The notes under the pieces are model-generated. The model did not search any database and had not been told where the DNA came from. It saw nothing but the letters and a program-made list of their open reading frames with translations. Of a stretch of 64,000 bases of DNA, positions 9,527 to 20,300 are shown piece by piece (within the stretch, counting starts at the first letter, position 1; the number at the start of each line of letters is the position of its first letter). Origin of the DNA: PFJX01 sp031426815. GTDB taxonomy: Bacteria > Pseudomonadota > Gammaproteobacteria > Burkholderiales > Thiobacillaceae. A program made the position numbers and the translations under genes. The stretch is taken from contig JASJPG010000066.1 in the NCBI GenBank assembly GCA_031426815.1, positions 1 to 64,000 of the forward strand, written 5' to 3'.

Positions 9527-12500
9527 ATGCCTCTGGAAAACACGCCTCCCACGCTCATCTCTGCCGGAACGCTTGACGCCACCTTTGCCGGTGATGGCAC
9601 CCGCAGCGTGCCGGTCGGTAGCGGCGAAGGCATGGCGCAAGCCATCGCGGTCCTGTCCGATAACAAGTATGTCGTGGCCGGATGGAGCGATTCGGGCGGC
9701 GGTGACTTCGATGTCTCGCTGCTGAGCTTCAATAGCGACGGCAGCCTGGACACCACCTTTTCCGGCGACGGCCGGCAGATCACCGCGCTTGCCGGGATCG
9801 ACAAAGCTAACGATCTGGCGGTTCAGGCCGATGGCAAGCTGATCGTCGTCGGGGAAAGCCAGAACGGCAGCGCCGATTTCCTGATCATGCGTTACACCGC
9901 CGCCGGCGAGCTCGACACGACTTTCGCGGGCGATGGCATGCGCACGCAATCGCTCTCCGCGCAGGACGACAAAGCCCACGCGCTCGCGCTCCAATCCGAC
10001 GGCAAGATCGTTGTGGCAGGTAGCAGCGGCTTCAATTACGCGATCACGCGTTATGACGGCGACGGCAATCCCGACCTTACCTTCGATACGGATGGTGTCT
10101 TCACCGGTTCGTTCGTCAACAACACCTCGGTCGCCGCCGCGCTGGCATTGCAGGCGGACGGCGGCATCGTCGTGGCCGGCTACGCCTGGAGCGGCAGCAG
10201 TTGGGATCTGGCGGTTGCTCGGCATACCGCGACAGGCGCGCTGGATACAAGCTTCAGCGGCGATGGCAAGCTACTGATCAACCTAGACAACTCCAGCGCG
10301 CTGGAGGCCATCAACGCCATCGCGATCCAGTCCGACGGCAAGATCCTGCTGGCCTGCAATACGCCGGGGAGTGGCGGCGACCTGCAGGATGGCGTGCTGA
10401 TCCGGCTCAATGCCGATGGCACGTTCGACACCGGTTTCGGCGGCGGCGATGGCATCGTCACGTTGAACACCAGCGCCAGGGACGACTTCAACAGCATCGA
10501 AATACAGGCCGATGGCAAGATCATCGCGGCCGGCAACGATCAGACCGGATTCGGCAACGCGCTGATTGCGCGCTACAACGCCGACGGATCTCTGGACACC
10601 GCGTTCGCCAACGGCGGCGTGTTCACGACCTTGTTCGGCAGCGGCACCTCCGAAATATACGACCTGGCCTTCGCGGCCAATGGCCAGATCGTCGCGGTCG
10701 GCAGCAGTTATACCGGTGCGTACGATTTCGGCATCCTGCGCCTTGCCAGCGCCATCGTCGATCAGACCGCCCGCGCTGGCGAAGCCTTCAACTACGTCGT
10801 TCCCGCGCAGGCCTTCCATGATGCGGACGGCGATGCGCTGACCTATGCCGCCAGCCTTGCCGATGGCGGCCCGTTGCCGAGCTGGCTCGCGTTCGACGCG
10901 GCCACCGGCGCCTTCTCGGGCACCCCCACCGCCGCGGATTTCGGCACGCTGCAGTTGGCCGTGCAGGGCGGCGACGGCGTGGCTTCCGTCGCCGCGACTG
11001 TGCAACTTGAAGTCAGCACCGATTTCATCGAAGCGCTGCGCAGTCCCGATCACCAGCGCTGGAACGACGCCGTGGCGAACGGCACGCCGGGCAGCGTGCT
11101 GACGTTCAGCTTCATGGACGCCGGACCGTCCTATGCGTCGGTCAGCGAAACCGGCACTTTCGTAGCGATGAACGCGACGCAAGAGTCCGCCGTGCGCGAC
11201 GTGCTGCGGCTCTATCAGGAGATCGCGGGGTTGACCTTCGTCGAAGTGGCCGACGGCGGCGAGGGCGGCCAATTGCGCTTCGGAAACTATCTGAATGGCG
11301 ATGGCTATTCCGGCTATGCCTACTACCCTTCGCCGAACCAGGCCGGCGGCGACGTCTGGATCAATCGCGCCGAGGTGGACTACGCCTCACCGGCAGCCGG
11401 CAACGCCGCCTATTGGGTATTGCTGCACGAAATCGGCCACGCGCTGGGTTTCAAGCATCCCGGCCTTTACCACGGCGACGCCGAACCCTATCTGGCGGCC
11501 GCGGTCGATACCAATCAGTACACAGTGATGTCCTACAACAACCACGACGAGGGCGCCTCCACCGGCCACTTCGTCAGCAGTCCGATGCTGTTCGACGTGG
11601 CCGCGATCCAGTTTCTCTATGGCGCGAACACCGCGACGCGCGCCGGCGATGACCGCTATAGCTTCGATCCCGCCGCGCCATCGTATGAAACGCTGTGGGA
11701 TGGCGGCGGCGTCGACACCCTCGACGCTTCCGGATTCAGCGAAGATTGCGAGATCGATTTGCGCGCCGGGGAGTTCAGCTCGCTGCGTGGAATCGTTCCG
11801 GCATACGAATGGGTGGGCCCGCTCGGTAATGACAATATCGCCATCGCCTACGGCTGCATCATCGAAAACGCCGTCGGCGGCAATGGTGCCGACCTTCTCA
11901 TCGGCAACGCCAGCGACAACATCCTGACCGGCGGCCTGGGCAACGACACCTATCTTGTGCAGAACCCGGGCGACCGTATCGTCGAAGCCGGCACGCAAAG
12001 CAGCGGGATCGATAACGTGCAGGCCGCGATCAGCTGGACCCTGGGCGCCAACCTGGAAAACCTGGAACTGCTCGGTACCCGAAAACTCAGCGGCAGAGGC
12101 AACGGCCTGGACAACATCCTCACCGGCAATGACGCCGACAACGTGCTGGATGGCGGTGCCGGCGCGGATGTCCTGATCGGCGGCGCCGGGAACGATATCT
12201 ATGTGGTGAACCACGCCGGCGATGCGGTACAGGAAACCCAGGCCGGCGCTGCGGAAATCGACAGTGTGCGCGCCTGGGCGAACTGGACCCTGGGCGACAA
12301 CCTGGAAAACCTGACCCTGCTCGGCGTCAAGCCATTGCACGGCAGCGGCAACGGTTTGAACAACAACCTGACCGGCAATGGCAACGCCAACAGCCTCGAT
12401 GGCGGCGCCGGTAACGACACCCTGAATGGTGCCTCCGGCAACGATACGCTGACCGGCGGCGCCGGCAGCGATACCTTTGCCTTCGCCACGCCTCTCAACG

Positions 12501-12784
12501 CCGCGCGCAATGTCGATACGATCGCTGACTTCAGCAGCGGCAGCGACCGGATCCAGCTTTCGCCAGCCATCTTCAGGCAGATCGGTTTCAGCGGCGAGCC
12601 GAGCACGGATGCTTATTTCCATGCCGACAGCACGGCACACGATGCGGATGACCGCATCCTGTATGACTCGGCGAATGGGGCGCTGTATTACGACGCCGAT
12701 GGCAGCGGAACGCTGGCGGCCATCCAGTTCGCGCAGCTGAGTTCGGCGCCGCTGCTGCTGTTTACGGATATTTTCATTGCTTAA
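9527..12784 (+). CDS. RTX serralysin-like metalloprotease with seven delta-60 repeats
   Basis: 1085 residues from an ATG with only a weak GAGAG-type ribosome site. Residues about 15-405 hold seven delta-60 repeats (LDTTFSGDG...ADGKIVVAG pattern). A putative Ig (He_PIG-like) domain follows at about 410-500. The protease domain has the zinc motif HEIGHALGFKH (H634, E635, H638, H644) and a Met-turn at M668 (VMSY), so the M10/serralysin catalytic set is complete. RTX nonapeptides follow at about 785-985, and the C-terminal secretion region ends LLFTDIFIA. There is no Sec signal, which fits type I secretion by the transporter at 33211-37820. By family it is a calcium-stabilised extracellular zinc endopeptidase; the role of the delta-60 part is unknown. 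The C-terminal cassette is related to, but more diverged than, those of the next three RTX genes. Confidence 0.9.
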   Translation: MPLENTPPTLISAGTLDATFAGDGTRSVPVGSGEGMAQAIAVLSDNKYVVAGWSDSGGGDFDVSLLSFNSDGSLDTTFSGDGRQITALAGIDKANDLAVQADGKLIVVGESQNGSADFLIMRYTAAGELDTTFAGDGMRTQSLSAQDDKAHALALQSDGKIVVAGSSGFNYAITRYDGDGNPDLTFDTDGVFTGSFVNNTSVAAALALQADGGIVVAGYAWSGSSWDLAVARHTATGALDTSFSGDGKLLINLDNSSALEAINAIAIQSDGKILLACNTPGSGGDLQDGVLIRLNADGTFDTGFGGGDGIVTLNTSARDDFNSIEIQADGKIIAAGNDQTGFGNALIARYNADGSLDTAFANGGVFTTLFGSGTSEIYDLAFAANGQIVAVGSSYTGAYDFGILRLASAIVDQTARAGEAFNYVVPAQAFHDADGDALTYAASLADGGPLPSWLAFDAATGAFSGTPTAADFGTLQLAVQGGDGVASVAATVQLEVSTDFIEALRSPDHQRWNDAVANGTPGSVLTFSFMDAGPSYASVSETGTFVAMNATQESAVRDVLRLYQEIAGLTFVEVADGGEGGQLRFGNYLNGDGYSGYAYYPSPNQAGGDVWINRAEVDYASPAAGNAAYWVLLHEIGHALGFKHPGLYHGDAEPYLAAAVDTNQYTVMSYNNHDEGASTGHFVSSPMLFDVAAIQFLYGANTATRAGDDRYSFDPAAPSYETLWDGGGVDTLDASGFSEDCEIDLRAGEFSSLRGIVPAYEWVGPLGNDNIAIAYGCIIENAVGGNGADLLIGNASDNILTGGLGNDTYLVQNPGDRIVEAGTQSSGIDNVQAAISWTLGANLENLELLGTRKLSGRGNGLDNILTGNDADNVLDGGAGADVLIGGAGNDIYVVNHAGDAVQETQAGAAEIDSVRAWANWTLGDNLENLTLLGVKPLHGSGNGLNNNLTGNGNANSLDGGAGNDTLNGASGNDTLTGGAGSDTFAFATPLNAARNVDTIADFSSGSDRIQLSPAIFRQIGFSGEPSTDAYFHADSTAHDADDRILYDSANGALYYDADGSGTLAAIQFAQLSSAPLLLFTDIFIA

Positions 12785-12836
12785 AGGAGACGCTGATTAA
12801 TCCTGGAAACCTCAGTGGGTCATGTGTATATCGCTC

Positions 12837-12959
12837 GTCACCCACCGGGTGAGTGGCGACCCACGCGTAGGAGCGCCTTCCAAGGCGCGATTGTTCCGGA
12901 TTTCGCGCCTTGGAAGGCGCTCCTACGAAACCGGCAACTGCGCGAAATAGGTTAATTCG
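12837..12959. repeat. Composite REP element, about 123 bp, copy 1
   Basis: It contains a small palindrome (TCACCCACCGGGTGAGTGGCGA), then forward (12867-12891) and reverse (12903-12926) family 1 REP units, then a tail ending GCGAAATAGGTT. The whole stretch reappears at 23301-23424 with few differences and one single-base gap. Confidence 0.85.
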
Positions 12960-12977
12960 TCACCCCGCTGTATCCAT

Positions 12978-13013
12978 GAAACCGCATTTGACGTTGTAGG
13001 TGCGAATAAACCT
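12978..13013. repeat. Shortened copy of REP-like family 2
   Basis: It matches the two ends of the 70-bp element at 16806-16875 but lacks its central palindrome (about 34 bases). A GTG at 13000 lies inside it; this is one reason for preferring the ATG at 13057 as the start of the next gene. Confidence 0.6.
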
Positions 13014-13056
13014 AAACTCCCCTACAAACTTTTACCTGACCTTTCCTATCTCCGAG

Positions 13057-16000
13057 ATGACCACTCCCACCGTCACCATCACAGACAGTCTTCTCGGCAC
13101 GGCCAACCGGGCCAGCGGCAACGTGGCCTACTCGCTGCTGTTCAGCGAATCGGTCAGCGGACTGGCCGTCGATGACTTTTCCGTCAGCAATGGCTCGATC
13201 AGCTCGATTACAGGCAGCGGCACTACCTGGACGGTCAACGTCACGCCAACGCTCGGCGTGGCCGGCGGCACAATCGGCCTGACGCTGCAGGCGGGCGCGG
13301 TGAGCGATGCGTTGGGCAATCCCAATGCCATCGCCTCGAATACCAGTCAGGCCATCGACACTTACGCGCCGGTGGCGCCCAAGCTGGTGACCAGTACCGC
13401 GTTCAATTACCTGATCAACCCGCAAATCACCCTGCAATCGAGTCTCGGCACCGTGGTGCTGGAGCTTTATCCCGAGCAGGCGCCGATCACCGTCTCCAAC
13501 ATGCTGGCTTATGTCGACGGCGAGTTTTACGACAACACGCTGTTCCACCGGGTGATCGATGGCTTCATGGTGCAAGGCGGCGGACTCACCTCGGGCCTGG
13601 TTGCCAAAACCCCGACTTACGGTGCCATTCCGCTGGAGAGCAACTCCGGCTTGTCCAACGTGCGCGGCAGCATCGCCATGGCGCGCACCAACGTGGCCGA
13701 TTCCGCCACGACGCAGTTCTTCATCAACCAGGTGGATAACACCTTCCTGAACTACAGCAGTGCCGCTTCGCCCGGTTATGCCGTGTTCGGTCAGGTGGTC
13801 TCCGGCCTGGCAGTGATCGACAGCATCGCGCAAGTGGCGACCACGACGGTGGGCGGGTATGCGGATGTGCCTGTCGCAGACATCACCATCACCTCGATCC
13901 GGCAGACCGTTGCCGGCAGCAGCATCACCAATGCGGACACCTTGCAGGTTAGCGGGCTAGAAGCCGGGGCGCAGTGGTCCTATAGCCTGGATGGCGGCAG
14001 CAGCTGGAACACCGGCAGCGGCAGCAGTTTCGCGTTGCCTCTGGGCGACTATGCGGCCGCTCAAATTCAGGTCAGGCAAACCGATGCGGCAGGAAACGCC
14101 AGCACCAGTTCCGGCAAGCTGACCAGCGCATTGGCCATTACCGACATCGACGTCACCCTCACCGACAACCTGCCCGGCACGGCCAACCGCTCAACCGGCA
14201 ATGTGGCCTACACGCTGCAGTTCAGCGAATCGGTCAGCGGCCTGGCCGCCGACGATTTCACTGCCACCAATGGCACGGTTGCTTCCGTGACCGGCAGCGG
14301 CAGCGCATGGACGGTGAACATCACGCCAACGCTTGGTGTCGCCAGCGGCATGATAGGGCTGACGCTGAAGGCGGGCGCGGTCAGCGATGCCTTGGGCAAT
14401 CTCAACGCCAGCGCCGCGAATAGCAGCCAGGCCATCGATACCGTCGCGCCGGTGGCGCCCAAGCTGGTGACCAGCACCGCGTTCAATTACCTGGTCAATC
14501 CGCAGGTGACCCTGCAGACCAGTCTCGGCACGGTGGTGCTGGAGCTTTATCCCGAGCAGGCGCCGATCACCGTCGCCAACATGCTGGCTTATGTCGACGG
14601 CGGGTTTTACGACAACACGCTGTTCCACCGGGTGATCAACGACTTCATGGTGCAGGGCGGCGGTTTCAACGCCGGGCTGGCCTACAAAACCCCGACCTAC
14701 GGCGCGATAACGCTGGAGAGCAACAACGGTCTGAGCAATGTGCGCGGCAGCATCGCCATGGCGCGCACCAGCGTGGCCGATTCCGCCACGTCGCAGTTCT
14801 TCATCAACCAGGTGGACAACACCTATCTGAACTACAGCAGTGCCGCTTCGCCGGGTTATGCCGTCTTTGGCCAGGTGGTGTCCGGCCTGTCGGTGATCGA
14901 CAGCATCGCGCAAGTCGCCACCGCGACGGTGGGTTCGTACACCAACGTGCCGGTGACGGATGTCGTCATAACCTCGCTCCATCAGACCGTCGCCGGCAGC
15001 AGTTTCACCCGCGCCGGCACGCTGCAGGTCAGCGGCCTGGAAGCCGGTGCACAATGGTCCTACAGCCTGGATGGCGGCAGCACCTGGAGCACCGGCAGCG
15101 GCAGCAGCCTGACGCTGCCGGTGGGCAGCTATGCGGCCAATCAAATTCAGGTCAGGCAAACCGATGCGGCAGGCAACACCAGCGCCAGTTCCGGCAAATT
15201 GACCAGCGCCGTGGTGGTGGATACCACCGCCCCGACGGTCAGCGCCTTCAGTCCGGCCGATGGGGCTGTCGGCGTGGCGCTGGGCAGCAACATCGTCATT
15301 ACTTTCAGCGAAACGATCATGCGCGGCGTCGGCAACATCGTGCTGAAGACCTCGGCCGGCGCCATCGTCGAGAGCTTCAATGTCGTCGATAGCACGCGCC
15401 TGACGATCGCGGGCGCCAGCCTGACCATCGACCCGACTCTCGATCTGGCCTACAGCCCGGGCTACACGCTCGAACTGCTTCCCGGCGCCATAAAAGACCT
15501 GGCGGGCAACAATTACGCCGGTACCGCCAGTTACCACTTTGCGACCAACAACCCGCCCAGCGGCGGCGTCGTCATCAAAGGCAACGCCATCCTGGGGCAG
15601 ACGATGACCGCCGACACCGGTTCGCTGGCGGACGCGGATGGCATGGGCCAGATCAGCTATCAATGGCAAGCCGACGGCAGCCCCATCAATGGCGCCACCG
15701 CCAGCACGTGGGTATTGGGACAGGCCGAAGCCGGCAAGACGCTGACCGTATCGGTCAGTTACAGCGACGGCCACGGCATCGCCGAAACCGTGCATAGCGA
15801 CGCCATCCGCCTGGGTACCGCCAGCGCCGACACGCTCACCGGCAACGCCGCGCGCGATAGCCTGGCCGGCGGCGCCGGCGACGACACCTACCTGGTCAGC
15901 GCCCGCACCAACACCATCACCGAACGGGCCAACGAAGGCATCGACAGCGTCCACGCGCCCGTCTCCTGGAGCCTCGGCGCCAACCTGGAAAACCTGACCC

Positions 16001-16716
16001 TGACCGGCACCGGCAAATTCAGCGGCAGAGGCAACGGCCAGAGCAACATCCTCACCGGCAACGACGCGGCCAATGTGCTGGATGGTGGCGCCGGCGCAGA
16101 CAGCCTGATCGGCGGCGCCGGAAACGACATCTACGTCGTGGACAACCTCAGCGACGTGATTCAGGAAAATCAGACCGACGCGGCGGAAATCGACTCGGTC
16201 CGCGCCTGGCGAGACTGGACGCTGGGCGACAATCTGGAAAACCTGACCCTGCTCGGCGTCAAGCCACTGCACGGCAGCGGCAACGCGCTCGACAACAGCC
16301 TGACCGGTAATGGCAACACCAACAGCCTCGATGGCGGCGCCGGCAATGACACCCTCGACGGCGCCTCCGGCAACGACAAGCTGACCGGCGGTGCCGGCAG
16401 CGACACCTTCGCCTTCACCACCCCGCTCAACGCCATCCGCAACGTCGATACCATCACCGACTTCAGCAGCGGCACGGACAAGCTTCAACTTTCGCCAGCC
16501 ATCTTCCGCGAGCTGGGTTTTTCCGGCGCACCAAGCACGGATGCCTTCTTCCATGCCGGCAGTGCAGCACACGACGCGGACGACCGCATTGTTTATGACC
16601 AAACCAATGGCGCGTTGTATTACTACGCCGATGGCACGGGGGCGCTGGCAGCGGTGCAGTTCGCGTTGTTGAGTTCAGTGCCAGGGGTTCAGTACACGGA
16701 TTTTTTGGTCAGTTGA
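13057..16716 (+). CDS. RTX protein with two tandem cyclophilin-type peptidyl-prolyl isomerase domains
   Basis: 1219 residues from the ATG at 13057; an in-frame GTG at 13000 lies in a repeat. Order: Ig-like domain (about 5-100), cyclophilin 1 (120-287), short linker domain (293-352), Ig-like (365-462), cyclophilin 2 (481-648), linker (655-712), SbsA/Big_5-type Ig domain (720-830), another Ig-like segment (830-918), RTX repeats (925-1115) and the shared C-terminal cassette. The Ig-cyclophilin unit is repeated with an exact 360-residue (1080 bp) period. Both cyclophilins keep LFHRV (R165, R525), FMVQGG and SATTQFFIN or SATSQFFIN, the core of the PpiB active site. PPIases of this family catalyse proline isomerisation. 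By inference the protein is exported by the nearby type I system, which would place a prolyl isomerase outside the cell. Confidence 0.88.
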   Translation: MTTPTVTITDSLLGTANRASGNVAYSLLFSESVSGLAVDDFSVSNGSISSITGSGTTWTVNVTPTLGVAGGTIGLTLQAGAVSDALGNPNAIASNTSQAIDTYAPVAPKLVTSTAFNYLINPQITLQSSLGTVVLELYPEQAPITVSNMLAYVDGEFYDNTLFHRVIDGFMVQGGGLTSGLVAKTPTYGAIPLESNSGLSNVRGSIAMARTNVADSATTQFFINQVDNTFLNYSSAASPGYAVFGQVVSGLAVIDSIAQVATTTVGGYADVPVADITITSIRQTVAGSSITNADTLQVSGLEAGAQWSYSLDGGSSWNTGSGSSFALPLGDYAAAQIQVRQTDAAGNASTSSGKLTSALAITDIDVTLTDNLPGTANRSTGNVAYTLQFSESVSGLAADDFTATNGTVASVTGSGSAWTVNITPTLGVASGMIGLTLKAGAVSDALGNLNASAANSSQAIDTVAPVAPKLVTSTAFNYLVNPQVTLQTSLGTVVLELYPEQAPITVANMLAYVDGGFYDNTLFHRVINDFMVQGGGFNAGLAYKTPTYGAITLESNNGLSNVRGSIAMARTSVADSATSQFFINQVDNTYLNYSSAASPGYAVFGQVVSGLSVIDSIAQVATATVGSYTNVPVTDVVITSLHQTVAGSSFTRAGTLQVSGLEAGAQWSYSLDGGSTWSTGSGSSLTLPVGSYAANQIQVRQTDAAGNTSASSGKLTSAVVVDTTAPTVSAFSPADGAVGVALGSNIVITFSETIMRGVGNIVLKTSAGAIVESFNVVDSTRLTIAGASLTIDPTLDLAYSPGYTLELLPGAIKDLAGNNYAGTASYHFATNNPPSGGVVIKGNAILGQTMTADTGSLADADGMGQISYQWQADGSPINGATASTWVLGQAEAGKTLTVSVSYSDGHGIAETVHSDAIRLGTASADTLTGNAARDSLAGGAGDDTYLVSARTNTITERANEGIDSVHAPVSWSLGANLENLTLTGTGKFSGRGNGQSNILTGNDAANVLDGGAGADSLIGGAGNDIYVVDNLSDVIQENQTDAAEIDSVRAWRDWTLGDNLENLTLLGVKPLHGSGNALDNSLTGNGNTNSLDGGAGNDTLDGASGNDKLTGGAGSDTFAFTTPLNAIRNVDTITDFSSGTDKLQLSPAIFRELGFSGAPSTDAFFHAGSAAHDADDRIVYDQTNGALYYYADGTGALAAVQFALLSSVPGVQYTDFLVS

Positions 16717-16805
16717 CGCTGCAGGGGGGAATTTTCTTATCAGGGGTGAGCCGTCACCCCGGCGGAGGCCGGGTCCAGCCCAACGTGCTCAACGAAATAC
16801 CACTT

Positions 16806-16875
16806 GAAACCACATTTGACGTCGTTGTAGGTGCGAATTTATTCGCACGATCAACGCATATATGCGAATAAACCT
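16806..16875. repeat. REP-like element, family 2 (full copy)
   Basis: The core GTAGGTGCGAATTTATTCGC (16827-16846, closing AC to 16848) is palindromic. It is followed by ATATGCGAATAAACC. Related cores occur at 12996, 59185 and 61160. Confidence 0.75.
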
Positions 16876-16970
16876 GAAATAGCCGATTTCCCCTTCCTAC
16901 AAGCCTGTCACGGTGAAAGAAATCGGATGCTCCACGGCTCCCATTCTGCGGGCCTCCCAACATACGGTTT

Positions 16971-17033
16971 GTAGGATGGGCCAAGCGCAGCGGGCCCATC
17001 AATGCGCGACGATAGATGGGCCCGCTGCGCTGC
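16971..17033. repeat. Inverted repeat pair of the GATGGGCC...GGGCCCATC type
   Basis: GATGGGCCAAGCGCAGCGGG followed by CCCATC is repeated in reverse as GATGGGCCCGCTGCGCTGCC after an 18-base gap. It can form a long hairpin. The family is different from the two REP families elsewhere in the window. Confidence 0.7.
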
Positions 17034-17343
17034 CGTTTAGCGATGGCAGAACGTGAAACAGCCGACCACAAAACCCCGCGTGGATGATGTGAGCGCAACG
17101 AACCGCATCGTGCTCGGCCCGCCCGGGGAGATGGGGTTCGTGCCTCAAACTGGCGCACATCTGGCCCAAGTGCGTTACATAACCCAGTAAATCAGTCGTC
17201 CATCTATGGCTTTCGACATATGTACAAAACCAACAAAAAAAGTCCAAATGCAAATAGATGAAATACCGTAGCACGCACGGATGCCGATGCGGGCGCGATT
17301 CGTTTCAACATGACTGACCACTACAACAAAAGGGAGTTAGGCA

Positions 17344-20300
17344 ATGTCGAATCTATACGACACCAATATCGAGTATCGACGCGCGGTTTATGACAACACC
17401 GCAGCCATTTCACTCAACTCGGAACAGTTCGACTGGACCGGGCTCGCGGGCGGGGCAAGCAGTGTTTGGGCGGCAAGCGCGATTGATGTGTTCGCAAACG
17501 AACTGGTTGGCGACGACTATGCGGCGGACCTCACCACTACGGGCGTGGTGGCGGTGGGCGGGAGCGTCACTGGCCTATTCGAAACCAGCGGCGACATGGA
17601 CTGGTTCCGCGTCGACCTGACGGCCGGCAGGCTCTACGTCTTCTTGAATGGCACGGATTCTGGCGGCGGCACCCTGGTCAATCCCAATCTTCAGCTTCTC
17701 GATGGCGCAGGCAATCTACTGGCCCACGACTACGGCCAAGACAGGCTGACCTATCTGCCTTCATCCAGTGATACCTATTACCTGGTCGCCCAGGAGGTGG
17801 CTAGCACGATAGGCAGTTACACCCTGACCGCCACAGATCTCGGCGCCGACGACCATGTCGGTGATACGACTACTTTATCCCGTCTTACTCTGGGCGGTTC
17901 AGCCACTGGCGACCTCCAGTTCGCCTTCGATCAGGACTGGTTCCGCATCGAACTGGCCTCCGGCACAACCTATGTCTTCAAGCTCCAGGGTGCGGATTCC
18001 GGCAAAGGCACGCTAGCCGAGCCCTTGTTATTTATTATCGACGCCACAGGGAGTTATCAGTATTCCGCTTACGACAACGGCTTGGGATATGCGCTCCTTG
18101 TCTACACTCCCACCAGCAGCGGTACTTATTTCTTATCCACCGAATCTGGCAATGGCAACCCCACCGGCACCTACACATTGAGCGCCGGTCAGGACGACTA
18201 CCCTGGTAACGCTATGACCACTCTCCCGGTGGGTGGGGCGGTCACCGGCATGATCGAGCACGCAGCCGACCAGGACAAGTTTCGCGTCGACCTGAACGCG
18301 GGCACGGAGTACGTCTTCGACCTCGCAGGTGTTGCCTATCTGCAGTTGCTAGACAGCTCCGGTGATTACATCGCGAGCGACCCGCACTCGCACATTTTCT
18401 TCACGCCGACCAGCGGTGGCATCTACTACCTGGCCGTTCAGTACGACGATCCCGGCAGCATCTACACCCTGAGCGCCAACCTCGACGATTATGGCAACGG
18501 TGTCACGACCAGCGGCGTTCTCACATCGGACGAAACGGTCACCGGCACCATCCAGGACGGTTCCGATCTGGACTGGTTAAAGATCACGTTCACCGCCGGC
18601 ACCAGCTACGCGTTCTCGCTGGAAGGCAAAGATTCCGGCGGCGGCTCGCTGAACAACCCGCTCTTGCGCCTGCGCGACAGTGCCGGCAACGAGATCGCCT
18701 ACAACCAGGACAGCGGCCTGGGCAGGGACGCGCACCTGACCTACATCGCCGCGACCAGCGGCACTTACTATGTATCGGTCGAGTCGCAATCCGGCTACGG
18801 CGGCGATGGCGATGCCGATGCCGGTACTTACACCCTCTCGGCGCGCAGCCTCGGGAGCGGCTATCAGGCCACGCCGGTAGCCAATGCCTTCCCATTGAGC
18901 GGCACGGCTGTTCTGGACGGTCTGACGCAGGGAAGCACCTGGCAATTCAGCGGCGCACGCGTGCTGACCTATTCGTTCAACGATATCCGCGATGAAGGCC
19001 TGCTCCTCGGCGGCGCCTGGAACGAGGAGGCAAAAGACGCAATACGCGAGGCACTGGTCGCCTGGCAATCGGTCGCCAACATCAACTTCGTCGAGATTCC
19101 GGGCAGCGACACCATCGAGAACAACTCCGCCAATATTGCCTTCGGGCACTCCGGTAACAGTCTTTCCCCCGTCTCCGGCCTGGGCGTCTTCCCGGCGCCG
19201 GATTACGTCGATCTGCTATTGGCCGAACTGGAATCGAACCGAACGGAATATCCGCGCCTGGAAGGCGACATTATGTTGGACGACTACGCCAGCGAGATGC
19301 AGTACCTCAGCCCGGGCGATGCCGGATTCTGGGTCGGCATGCATGAATTGGGCCATGCCCTCGGCCTCAAGCACCCGTTCGACGACGGCGGCAATGGCCG
19401 GCCGACTTTCATCGATCTGGGCATCGGCGCCAAGGACGTCAGAACCCAGACGGCGATGAGCTATGACACACCGGTGAGCAGTCTGAGCGATGGCTATTCA
19501 GCCACCCCCATGCTGTTGGACATCCAGGCTATCCAGCGCATCTATGGGGCAAACACCACTTATCACAATACGGACAACATCTACACCCTTGCCGACGACG
19601 GCGCTCTGAGAACCCTCTGGGATACCGGCGGCAACGACTGGCTCGATGCCAGCGGCCTCGGCTACAGCATCCAACTCAGTCTGGCGGCGGGCAGCATCAA
19701 CCGTTATGGCAGCCAATACTCAGCCACCGCCAGCGCCTACAACGCCAACATCGAAAATGCCTCAAACGGAGCCGGGGCGGATACCCTGAACGGCACCAGC
19801 GCCTCCGTCATCATTAGATCGGACTACTACGTTTCTATCAGCAACCTGGAGTCGGTCATCGCCATCGCCGATAACGTCAGCATCGAAAATGCCCGCGGCG
19901 GTGACTGGGCGGACACCCTGAGAGGCACCAGCGCCGCCAACATCCTGGACGGCGGTGCCGGCAACGACACTCTTCTCGGTGGCGCGGGCAATGACACCTA
20001 TCTGGTCGACAGCGCGGGCGACAGAGTGATCGAGAGCACCCTGGCCGGCGAAATCGATGTCGTAAACGCTGCGCTGAGTTGGACGCTGAGCGCCAACCTG
20101 GAAAACCTGACCCTGACCGGCACCGGCAAATTCAGCGGCAGAGGCAACGGCCAGAGCAACATCCTCACCGGCAACGACGCGGCCAATGTGCTGGATGGTG
20201 GCGCCGGCGCAGACAGCCTGATCGGCGGCGCCGGAAACGACATCTACGTCGTGGACAACCTCAGCGACGTGATTCAGGAAAATCAGACCGACGCGGCGGA

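Larger units (their letters stand above)
16717..17343. other. Repeat-rich intergenic region upstream of the PPC/M10 protease gene
   Basis: No gene is supported in these 627 bases. From left to right there is a GTCACCCCGGCGGAGGCCGG palindrome (16753-16778), a family 2 REP (16806-16875), a GATGGGCC inverted pair (16971-17033) and then a lower-GC stretch (17160-17340) that probably contains the promoter of the gene at 17344. No confident -35/-10 pair was seen. Confidence 0.6.
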
